From Nitrospinota bacterium (lineage in GTDB: Bacteria > Nitrospinota_A > UBA7883 > JACRLM01), in contig JADGAO010000192.1 of the NCBI GenBank assembly GCA_015231995.1, positions 1-6,542 on the forward strand: a DNA stretch of 6,542 bases, in the 5' to 3' direction. This document shows, piece by piece, positions 1 to 5,013 of the stretch; position 1 is the stretch's first letter; every line of letters begins with the position of its first letter. The translations under genes and the position numbers were made by a program. Below the pieces are notes generated by a model. That model was not told the DNA's origin. It saw only the letters and a program-made list of their open reading frames with translations, and did not search any database.

Positions 1-2
1 AA

Positions 3-30
3 GGGGAGCGTGTTTTGCGCGGCGCTCCCC
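3..30 (+). promoter_or_regulatory. Perfect inverted repeat over the start of the receiver gene
   Basis: GGGGAGCG at 3-10 is exactly complementary to CGCTCCCC at 23-30, giving an 8-bp GC-rich stem with a 12-base loop. If translation starts at GTG 10, the Shine-Dalgarno-like GGGGA and the first base of the start codon are buried in the stem, which would restrain initiation. If the gene really starts at GTG 43, this is simply an upstream hairpin. No T-run follows on the plus strand, so it is not a standard intrinsic terminator for an upstream plus-strand gene. The pairing is read directly; its function is inferred. Confidence 0.45.
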
Positions 31-396
31 TATGCGAGGCCGGTGGCGCTGGTTGTGGATGACGATCCGATGGCTCTGTTGATAGTGAGGAGCCATCTTG
101 AAAAAATCGACATTGACGTTGTCGAGGCGAGCGATGGGGCAAAAGCGCTTTCCGCCGTTAAAGCCAGACGCCCGCATATCATCATCACCGACATAATGAT
201 GCATGGAATGAACGGGTTTGACCTGCTGGACCGCCTTAAACAGGATATCTCGACGCGGGGAATACCCGTGATAGTGATGACATCTGTGGACGGGGAGATG
301 CGCGACAAGGCTTTGAGGCGCGGGGCGGACGATTTCGTGGGCAAGCCGATCATCGGGGACGATTTCCTTCCGAGAGTGCGAAGGTTCGTGGGGTGA
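10..396 (+). CDS. Single-domain response regulator (CheY-like receiver), possibly 5'-partial
   Basis: This is a stand-alone receiver domain that would be phosphorylated by a histidine kinase and signal by protein-protein contact, because no output domain follows it. Numbering from GTG 10 (128 residues), the acidic pocket is the DDD at 17-19 after a hydrophobic strand. The phosphoacceptor is D61 in the strand-end motif IITD, the switch Thr is T91 (VIVMTS), and the conserved Lys is K112 in the GKP motif. All key receiver residues are present, so it should be active. The start is uncertain. GTG 10 has a purine-rich AAGGGGA just upstream, but that lies inside an inverted repeat. GTG 43 would give a compact 117-residue protein beginning one residue before ALVVDDDP, with GAGG a few bases upstream. 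The frame is also open to the window edge, so a longer protein is possible. The cognate kinase is not visible. Family assignment is firm; the pathway is unknown. Confidence 0.88.
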   Translation: MFCAALPYARPVALVVDDDPMALLIVRSHLEKIDIDVVEASDGAKALSAVKARRPHIIITDIMMHGMNGFDLLDRLKQDISTRGIPVIVMTSVDGEMRDKALRRGADDFVGKPIIGDDFLPRVRRFVG

Positions 397-406
397 GCGC
401 GGAAAT

Positions 407-412
407 AGGAGG
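407..412 (+). promoter_or_regulatory. Orphan Shine-Dalgarno-like AGGAGG without a convincing gene
   Basis: A consensus AGGAGG lies 11 bases after the receiver stop codon. The nearest start-like codon in good register is TTG 415, which opens only 29 codons to TAG at 502, and nearly all of that is repeat sequence. It may be the remnant of a gene start whose downstream part was replaced by the repeat, or chance. Confidence 0.3.
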
Positions 413-440
413 TTTTGCATAATCCATCACGTTCGCAATA

Positions 441-555
441 TTGTCATTCTGAACGCAATTGTCATTCTGAACCCTTCGAAAGACTCAGGGTAAACTCCGC
501 GTAGCGAAGTGAAGAATCTATCTAAGAAAATATACTTTGATCCTTCGAGCGCCAA
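441..555 (+). repeat. Interspersed GTCATTCTGA-type repeat, copy 1 (3' arm degenerate)
   Basis: The copy opens with two tandem heads of about 18 bases, each containing TTGTCATTCTGAAC (441 and 459). Next come CCCTTCGAAAGACTCAGGG, a GCGAAG-like segment, GAAGAATCTATC at 511-522, and TATACTTTGATCCTTCG at 531-547 followed by a GCGCCA segment. The same block order occurs in the copy near 4651-4800. GAAGAATC and GATCCTTC are inverted counterparts, so the core can form a stem. The terminal CTCAGGATGAC arm seen in the other copy is missing here. From memory, repeats of this style are scattered between genes in many unrelated bacterial genomes and yield spurious short CHSE-containing peptides. It carries no gene. 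Confidence 0.75.
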
Positions 556-611
556 TAAAGCGAACTCCGAAAAATCACCAATTTAGAATTAAGGATAAAG
601 ACCCGTTTCAT

Positions 612-620
612 TGTTATAAT
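612..620 (+). promoter_or_regulatory. Extended -10 promoter candidate for the scpA operon
   Basis: TGTTATAAT is a perfect extended -10 element (TGn followed by TATAAT at 615-620). No good -35 hexamer sits 16-18 bases upstream, which is tolerated by extended -10 promoters. Transcription would begin near 627, leaving a leader of about 57 bases before the scpA start. The position between the repeat and the first gene of a five-gene operon supports the call. It is a motif match only. Confidence 0.5.
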
Positions 621-683
621 GTCGAGTCGTTCTCGGGCTTTGGTTACCGCTAAACTTATTGGGCGTTCGATTACACTGGCGAA

Positions 684-1478
684 ATGGCATACAACGTAAA
701 ACTGGACGTGTTCGAGGGGCCGCTGGATCTGCTTCTCCATCTCATCAAGGAGAACCAGGTGGATATCTACGACATCCCCATCGCCACGGTTACGGAGCAA
801 TATTTCCATTATCTGGAAGTGATGAAATCCCTGAACCTGGATGTGGCCGGGGATTTCCTTGTGATGGCCGCCACACTGCTTCACATAAAATCCAAGATGC
901 TTCTCCCCAAGGTGGAAACCGCCGGGGATGAAGACGACCAGGAAGAGGGAATAGACCCGCGTGAAGAGCTTGTGCAGAAACTGGTGGAGTACAAGAAGTT
1001 CAAGGAAGCGGCGGTGCGGTTCCGGGAGATGGAAATAAACCAGTCCCAGGTCTTCACCCGCACGCCTTCCGAGACGGACATGCCCAAAGACGGCGACCTG
1101 CTTATCGAGGTGAGCGTGTTCGAACTGCTCACTTCGCTAAAACGCATGTTGGACAGGTTCGGCGGCGACGCCTCCAAGTTCACCGTCACGCTCGAGGAGA
1201 TGTCCGTCACGGACAAGCTCAACGAAATGATGGTTCGGCTGGAGACCGAAGAGTACCTCACGTTCGACTCTCTTTTCAGCTCGTCGCGGACCCGGATGGA
1301 GGTCGTGGCGACGTTTCTGGCCCTGCTGGAGCTGATGAGGCTAAAGCTTGCCCGGTCGCATCAGGCGCGGGTGGGCGGGGAAATAGTAATCTACCGCGTC
1401 CCGGACGATCTCTCCGGGCCGGATAAGGATAATAACGATACCGCTCCCGACGAAAGCGGGACGGACGATGGAGCGTAA
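684..1478 (+). CDS. scpA: Segregation and condensation protein A
   Basis: ScpA is the kleisin subunit that bridges the heads of the SMC dimer and, with ScpB, forms the bacterial condensin needed for chromosome compaction and segregation. The N-terminus has the family hallmark FEGPLDLLLHLI at residues 9-20, followed by VDIYDIPI and the helix with AGDFLVMAATLLHIKSKMLLP at 55-75. An acidic linker follows (EDDQEEG, about 83-89). The C-terminal winged-helix region, which contacts SMC, covers about 185-240, including FLALLELMRL. At 264 residues it has the usual length, with a short charged tail. An in-frame TAA at 651 and no start codon between it and ATG 684 fix the start. No clear Shine-Dalgarno precedes it. 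It is the first gene of the operon and overlaps scpB by 11 bases. Identification is firm. Confidence 0.96.
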   Translation: MAYNVKLDVFEGPLDLLLHLIKENQVDIYDIPIATVTEQYFHYLEVMKSLNLDVAGDFLVMAATLLHIKSKMLLPKVETAGDEDDQEEGIDPREELVQKLVEYKKFKEAAVRFREMEINQSQVFTRTPSETDMPKDGDLLIEVSVFELLTSLKRMLDRFGGDASKFTVTLEEMSVTDKLNEMMVRLETEEYLTFDSLFSSSRTRMEVVATFLALLELMRLKLARSHQARVGGEIVIYRVPDDLSGPDKDNNDTAPDESGTDDGA

Positions 1479-2328
1479 AGTGGACATTCAGGAAGCCAAA
1501 TCGGTTATAGAGAACATCCTGTTCGTGTCGGGCGGCCCCGTGAACGCGGACAAATTCGTGGAGTTGTTCGCCGGAGAGTTTTCGAGGGACGAGGTCGGCG
1601 ATATCATCCGGGAAATCCAGCAGGAATACGGGAACCTGTCGCTGGACATCGTGGAAGTGGCGGAAGGCTGGCGAATGCAGACACGGCCCGAATACGCCGC
1701 GTGGATCACGCAGTTCTTCAAGATGGATAAAGGGCAAAAACTTGGCCGGGCGGCAATGGAGTCGCTGGCCATAATCGCCTACCGCCAGCCGATCACACGC
1801 ACGGAGATAGACGAGATACGGGGGGTGGATTCCGGCGGGCCGATAAGGAGCCTGATAGACAAGAGCATGGTGCGTCCGATGGGCCGCAGGAAGGCTCCCG
1901 GCAAACCGATGATGTATGGCACTACCAAACGCTTCCTGGAATACTTCGGGTTGGCTGGCCTGTCCGACCTCCCCACGCTCGAAGAGTTCCGCAAAGAGCT
2001 CGACGAAGCGTTTGGCGAACGCTCCCCGCAACAGGCTCTGGAGTTCGATTCCACGGGCGCGCTGGTTGCGCCTGCGATGGCCGAAGCCGACGAATCCGCC
2101 GACGAAGGGAGCGCGCCTGAAGAAGAAGGCGGCGTGACCGAAGACGGCATAGCCGTCATCCAGCGCGGGTTCGAGCCGGACGATAGCGAGCCGAGGGAAC
2201 CACGCGAGGAGATGAGCGAAGCCGACGAGATGGAAGATGACGCCGTCATGAACGAAGATTCGAACAACAGCATGGCCGTCGAAGAAACCGGGCCCTCTTC
2301 CCAGGAGGATAATGAAGAAATCCGCTGA
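1468..2328 (+). CDS. scpB: Segregation and condensation protein B with long acidic tail
   Basis: ScpB dimerises and binds ScpA, completing the SMC-ScpAB condensin. Two tandem winged-helix domains occupy roughly residues 8-85 and 90-178. The second carries the family signature ESLAIIAYRQPITRTEIDEIRGV (98-120), then the GGPIRSLIDKSMVRPMGR stretch and the FLEYFGLAGLSDLP segment (157-169). The conserved fold ends near residue 185. A tail of about 100 residues follows; from residue 206 to the end, 31 of 81 residues are Asp or Glu and only four are basic. Family members are often only about 190-200 residues, so this 286-residue form is extended. The ATG lies inside the end of scpA with an 11-base overlap, consistent with coupled, near-stoichiometric synthesis. 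The tail is probably disordered. Confidence 0.95.
   Translation: MERKVDIQEAKSVIENILFVSGGPVNADKFVELFAGEFSRDEVGDIIREIQQEYGNLSLDIVEVAEGWRMQTRPEYAAWITQFFKMDKGQKLGRAAMESLAIIAYRQPITRTEIDEIRGVDSGGPIRSLIDKSMVRPMGRRKAPGKPMMYGTTKRFLEYFGLAGLSDLPTLEEFRKELDEAFGERSPQQALEFDSTGALVAPAMAEADESADEGSAPEEEGGVTEDGIAVIQRGFEPDDSEPREPREEMSEADEMEDDAVMNEDSNNSMAVEETGPSSQEDNEEIR
2303..2308 (+). promoter_or_regulatory. Consensus ribosome binding site for the pseudouridine synthase
   Basis: AGGAGG lies inside the last codons of scpB, three bases before ATG 2312. It fixes that start and shows that the 17-base overlap with scpB is real. Confidence 0.75.
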
Positions 2329-3070
2329 AAGCGGAAAGCTTGTGCGCCTGCACAAGATAATAGCGTCGTCTGGCTCCATATCCCGCAGGGCGGCGGAAGA
2401 GATGATCGCGCAAGGGCGAGTCACCGTCAACGGCGAGGTCTGGCACAAAAAAGGCGAGGGGGTTGACCCGGAGACCTCCATCATCAAGATTGACGGGAAA
2501 AGGATAAAACCGGCGGAACGCAAAATTTATCTCGCCCTCAACAAGCCCAAAGGCGTCGTCACTACCCGCTCCGACGATCAGGGAAGGAAGACGGTTATGG
2601 ACTTCCTGCCCGATGAATACAAAGGGGTCTATCCCGTTGGGCGGCTGGACATCATGTCCGAAGGGCTTGTTATTTTCACCAACGACGGAGCGTTCGCGCA
2701 GGCCGTCGTCGCGCCCAAAAACGGCGTGGAGCGGGTTTACACCGTGAAGGTTAGAAACATCCCGGACGCGAAAAAGATAAAGAAAATGATATCCGGCGTC
2801 ACCGTCGAGGGCGACAGGCTTCGCGCCAAATCCGTCGAGGTCCGGGAGATCGTCGGAAAAAACTGCTGGCTCAAAGTGGTCGTCACGGAGGGCAAAAACA
2901 GGCATGTGCGGCGTCTGATGGAGACGCTGGGGCATCCGGTTTCCAAGCTCAAACGAGTCTCCATCGGCATCGTCACGCTTGGCGACTTAAAGCCGGGCGA
3001 GGTGATACATATCCCCGTGGAGACGGTGAACAAACAGATGAAACTGATCAACCGCAAAAGCGGGGAGTGA
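2312..3070 (+). CDS. rluB: 23S rRNA pseudouridine synthase, RluB/RsuA family
   Basis: The enzyme isomerises a specific uridine in rRNA to pseudouridine in the cytoplasm. An N-terminal S4 RNA-binding domain spans about residues 10-57 (VRLHKIIASSG, SRRAAEEMI, GRVTVNG). The catalytic domain begins at YLALNKPKGVVTT (73-85). The active-site motif GRLDIMSEGLVIFTNDG covers 110-126, with D113 as the nucleophile; many relatives have Thr where this has S116. The GKNRHVRRLMETLGHPV motif (194-210) is the family's conserved C-terminal block. At 252 residues it fits the RluB/RsuA group. Proximity to scpAB, a frequent association, favours RluB (23S helix 80 region) over RsuA (16S), but the target base cannot be settled from sequence alone. 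It overlaps scpB by 17 bases and is followed at once by the kinase gene. Confidence 0.92.
   Translation: MKKSAESGKLVRLHKIIASSGSISRRAAEEMIAQGRVTVNGEVWHKKGEGVDPETSIIKIDGKRIKPAERKIYLALNKPKGVVTTRSDDQGRKTVMDFLPDEYKGVYPVGRLDIMSEGLVIFTNDGAFAQAVVAPKNGVERVYTVKVRNIPDAKKIKKMISGVTVEGDRLRAKSVEVREIVGKNCWLKVVVTEGKNRHVRRLMETLGHPVSKLKRVSIGIVTLGDLKPGEVIHIPVETVNKQMKLINRKSGE
3062..3067 (+). promoter_or_regulatory. Ribosome binding site deciding the kinase start
   Basis: GGGGAG lies in the last codons of the pseudouridine synthase gene, eight bases before ATG 3076. A GTG in the same frame at 3067 overlaps this motif and has no purine-rich site at proper spacing, so ATG 3076 is preferred. The ATG at 3071 is out of frame and meets TGA two codons later. 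Confidence 0.5.
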
Positions 3071-3075
3071 ATGGA

Positions 3076-4140
3076 ATGACCAAGACACAGACCGTGACAT
3101 GCGCCCCGACGCGCATAGACCTTGCGGGCGGGACGCTGGACATCTGGCCGCTCAACCTTTTTTTCGACTCCGCCGTCACAGTCAACATGGCTGTATCCAT
3201 AACGGTCACGGCCACAGTAACCGGGCGGACGGACGGGAAAATCGTCCTCGAATCGAAAGATCAGGAAACCAGCGTCGAGTTCGGCGGCGCAGGGGCGATA
3301 CATCACAACCACCGGCTGGGACTTCTATCGCGCATCGCGGAAAAGTTTGTCCGGGACGGGCGCGGGTATTCCGTTGTGACAGAATCTTCCGCCCCGGCCG
3401 GCGCGGGGTTGGCCGGGTCGTCGGCGTTGAACATCGCGTTGTGCGTGGCGTTTTCGGAGGCGACGGAACAAAAGCTCTCCAGCCGCGAGATTATCGAAAC
3501 CGCAAAAGACCTGGAGGCCGCGCACCTTCGCATCCCCACCGGGTTGCAGGATTACGGCGCGGCGGTTTTCGGCGGGGTGAACGCTTTTCATTTCCCGCCC
3601 GGCGGGATGGAGCGGGAACGCCTGAGCGGATCCGCCGAATGGCTTTCGGAGAACGTCGTCCTTTTCTATTCCGGCGCGTCGCGTTCGTCGGGGATAAACA
3701 ACTGGGAGATGTTCAAGCGCGTCACGGAAAATCATAAACCAACCGTGACGAAGTTCAAGAGGATAGCCGAGCTTGCCATGCTTGCGCGTGACACTCTGGA
3801 TGCGAAGGATTACGATTCTTTCACGTCCACGGTATCGGAGGAGTGGAAAACCCGCAAATCGCTTTTCCCTGAGATTTCCACGCCGCTGATAGACCGCGCC
3901 ATATCAGCTGGCAAACGCGCCGGAGCGCTGTCGGCCCGGATATGCGGAGCGGGCGGTGGCGGATGTTTTTTCCTCATCGCCGCGCCAAAAGATCGGGAGA
4001 AGGTCATTTCCGCCGTGGCCGCGCAGGGAGCGCGTCATCTGCCGTTCCGGGTTTCCCGGCAGGGTGTGGGGGTTTATAATTCCCGAAAAGGCGTTTGGGA
4101 GGGTCCGTATGCAGGGGAAAACAAAACGCGGACCCGTTGA
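3076..4140 (+). CDS. GHMP-family sugar kinase (galactokinase/heptose-kinase-like)
   Basis: This is a small-molecule kinase that would transfer phosphate from ATP to a sugar or sugar phosphate in the cytoplasm. Numbering from ATG 3076 (354 residues), the N-terminal motif APTRIDLAGGTLDIWP spans 10-25. The glycine-rich ATP loop PAGAGLAGSSALNIA (107-121) is the GHMP signature. The C-terminal third motif ICGAGGGGCFFLIA lies at 289-302. An acidic residue in the TGLQDYGAAVFGG segment (155-167) probably contributes to catalysis. The R-I-D-L-A-G-G-T-L-D start resembles kinases annotated as D-glycero-D-manno-heptose 7-phosphate kinase or galactokinase-like, but the substrate cannot be assigned. It lies five bases after the upstream stop; the alternative GTG 3067 would overlap that stop. 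The 3' end overlaps the macro-domain gene by 32 bases. No sugar nucleotidyltransferase or isomerase is nearby, so the pathway is unknown. Confidence 0.88.
   Translation: MTKTQTVTCAPTRIDLAGGTLDIWPLNLFFDSAVTVNMAVSITVTATVTGRTDGKIVLESKDQETSVEFGGAGAIHHNHRLGLLSRIAEKFVRDGRGYSVVTESSAPAGAGLAGSSALNIALCVAFSEATEQKLSSREIIETAKDLEAAHLRIPTGLQDYGAAVFGGVNAFHFPPGGMERERLSGSAEWLSENVVLFYSGASRSSGINNWEMFKRVTENHKPTVTKFKRIAELAMLARDTLDAKDYDSFTSTVSEEWKTRKSLFPEISTPLIDRAISAGKRAGALSARICGAGGGGCFFLIAAPKDREKVISAVAAQGARHLPFRVSRQGVGVYNSRKGVWEGPYAGENKTRTR
4097..4102 (+). promoter_or_regulatory. Ribosome binding site deciding the macro-domain start
   Basis: GGGAGG lies six bases before ATG 4109, inside the kinase coding sequence. 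The same frame is open further upstream to 3956, but that stretch is Arg/Pro-rich, resembles no macro domain, and only shadows the kinase. This site and the domain boundary together set the start at 4109. Confidence 0.7.
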
Positions 4141-4642
4141 ACTTGTCAGCGGCGACATCACGGCGATGGACACTGACGCCATCGTCAACCCATCCAACAC
4201 CAGCCTCATACTCGGCGCAGGGGTCTCCGGCGCTATCGCCTTAAAAGGCGGCCCGTCAATTCAGCAGGAGATGAGCCGTATCGGTGGTTGCCCCGTGGGG
4301 GGAGCCATCGCCACGGGAGCCGGAGCGCTCAAAGCCAGATACGTCATCCACGCCGTTGGGCCGATGATGGGCGAGGGAGACGAAGACGAAAAGTTGCGTT
4401 CGGCCACGATGGAGTCTCTCAAACGGGCTGAGGAATTGAAGATTTCATCCATCACGTTCCCCGCTATCTCGACGGGTATATACGGTTTCCCGCTCGATCG
4501 GTGCGCGCGCGTCATGCTGTCGGCTGTGTTGGAGCACTTCAACACCGGGGCCGCCGTAAACCTCAAGCGCGTGGTTTTTTGCCTGTGGGGAGCTGAAGCG
4601 TTCGGCGTGTTTGAAAAAACGCTGGCGGAGTTGGAGCCATAA
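4109..4642 (+). CDS. Macro-domain protein (ADP-ribose-binding or ADP-ribosyl hydrolase type)
   Basis: Macro domains bind ADP-ribose, and many bacterial members remove ADP-ribose from proteins, nucleic acids or O-acetyl-ADP-ribose. The 177-residue protein is essentially one domain. GDIT at 15-18 holds the Asp that usually contacts adenine. DAIVNPSN at 23-30 includes the conserved N27, and LGAGVSGAI at 35-43 is the first phosphate-binding loop. CPVGGAIATGAG (61-72) and ARYVIHAVGP (76-85) follow, and STGIYGFP at 121-128 is the second phosphate loop. The NPSN form replaces the NAAN common in MacroD-type hydrolases, and the first loop reads GAGVSG rather than GGGVDG. Activity therefore may differ, and binding-only is possible. 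It is the last gene of the operon, overlapping the kinase by 32 bases with its own good ribosome binding site. No ADP-ribosyltransferase or antitoxin partner is visible nearby. Confidence 0.92.
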   Translation: MQGKTKRGPVELVSGDITAMDTDAIVNPSNTSLILGAGVSGAIALKGGPSIQQEMSRIGGCPVGGAIATGAGALKARYVIHAVGPMMGEGDEDEKLRSATMESLKRAEELKISSITFPAISTGIYGFPLDRCARVMLSAVLEHFNTGAAVNLKRVVFCLWGAEAFGVFEKTLAELEP

Positions 4643-4650
4643 CAGAGTTT

Positions 4651-4800
4651 GTCATTCTGGGGCGACGCGATCATTATCATTATGAACGAAATGTCATTCT
4701 GAGCGAAATGTCATTCTGAGCAACGCGAAGAATCTATCAAATAGAATATTCCATTATACTTTGATCCTTCGGTCGCCAGAGGCTCCCTCAGGATGACAAA
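4651..4800 (+). repeat. Interspersed GTCATTCTGA-type repeat, copy 2 (long imperfect hairpin)
   Basis: The element begins nine bases after the macro gene stop. GTCATTCTG heads occur at 4651, 4693 and 4710, the last two as a tandem 17-base duplication. The body has GTCATTCTGAG (4710-4720), CGAAGAATC (4726-4734), a central self-complementary GAATATTC (4744-4751), GATCCTTCG (4763-4771) and CTCAGGATGAC (4787-4797). The outer arms pair in 10 of 11 positions and the inner arms in 8 of 9, with an asymmetric internal bulge, so the transcript can fold into a long hairpin. It shares block order and orientation with the copy near 441-555. It sits where the scp operon should end and may stop transcription or protect the 3' end, but no typical T-run follows. 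It carries no gene. Confidence 0.8.
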
Positions 4801-4880
4801 AAGATAACAAGCGTGACAACTCGTTGCTGTCTGATCTGTTTTTGGCCTCGGATTCCTAATGCAATTTCTTTAAGCAAGGA

Positions 4881-4905
4881 CGGCGGGGTGAAGAACACCC
4901 AGCCG
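4881..4905 (+). other. Strong hairpin in the intergenic region
   Basis: CGGC-G-GGGTG at 4881-4890 pairs with CACCC-A-GCCG at 4896-4905. This gives nine base pairs interrupted by one G/A mismatch, closed by a five-base AAGAA loop. No T-run follows, so it is not a standard terminator. It lies upstream of the predicted promoter at 4958-4986 and so would not be in that transcript. It could belong to read-through RNA from the scp operon. Function unknown. Confidence 0.5.
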
Positions 4906-4929
4906 AGCGTCAACAAGTTGGAGCCTGCT

Positions 4930-4953
4930 ATCGCCGAACCCATCGCCGAACCC
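4930..4953 (+). repeat. 12-bp perfect tandem duplication
   Basis: ATCGCCGAACCC occurs twice, end to end, and is followed by ATCC. It ends four bases before the predicted -35 hexamer, the position where an activator might bind. It could equally be a recent slippage duplication. Confidence 0.7.
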
Positions 4954-4957
4954 ATCC

Positions 4958-4986
4958 TTGTAACCATCCATGAAACACATTACAAT
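4958..4986 (+). promoter_or_regulatory. Sigma70-like promoter for the SH3/M48 operon
   Basis: TTGTAA at 4958-4963 (four of six to TTGACA) and TACAAT at 4981-4986 (five of six to TATAAT) are separated by an ideal 17 bases. Transcription would start near 4993, just ahead of the GAAGG at 5001-5005 that precedes ATG 5014 by eight bases. It is a motif match only, but its placement is good. Confidence 0.5.
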
Positions 4987-5013
4987 CCAGAAAAAAGAGA
5001 GAAGGCGCGATTG

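Noticed and set aside
441..555. CRISPR-like array suggested by repeated GTCATTCTGA heads
   Set aside because: There are only two or three short heads with near-absent spacers, and the structure is shared with a second intergenic copy. It is an interspersed repeat; no cas gene is present.
619..699. A 26-codon ORF overlapping the start of scpA, a possible leader peptide
   Set aside because: Its ATG overlaps the -10 element, so the predicted transcript would begin after it, and no Shine-Dalgarno precedes it. It resembles no known leader.
1276..2523. A 415-codon open frame on the minus strand across scpA, scpB and rluB
   Set aside because: It runs antisense to three recognised genes, and its composition (His, Phe, Arg and Pro rich) matches a codon-position shadow of GC-rich coding DNA. 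No domain or ribosome binding site is recognisable.
3099..3737. A 212-codon plus-strand frame inside the sugar kinase
   Set aside because: It is Arg/Gly-rich with no recognisable domain and overlaps a kinase with all three GHMP motifs. It is a frame-shifted shadow.
3956..4108. Upstream extension of the macro-domain frame by 51 codons
   Set aside because: The extension is Arg/Pro-rich and lies wholly inside the kinase gene. The good GGGAGG six bases before ATG 4109 matches the domain boundary.
4109..4642. Macro-domain gene as the antitoxin of a DarTG-type ADP-ribosylation toxin-antitoxin pair
   Set aside because: The adjacent gene is a clear GHMP kinase, not an ADP-ribosyltransferase, and the macro loops do not specifically point to DarG.
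4881..4905. Intrinsic terminator or riboswitch at the intergenic hairpin
   Set aside because: No T-run follows the stem, and I could not match the surrounding bases to any riboswitch core. The hairpin also lies upstream of the likely promoter.
4813..5013. In-frame N-terminal extension of the SH3 protein from GTG 4813
   Set aside because: It would place a non-signal-like segment before an obvious signal peptide, spans the predicted promoter, and lacks a ribosome binding site.
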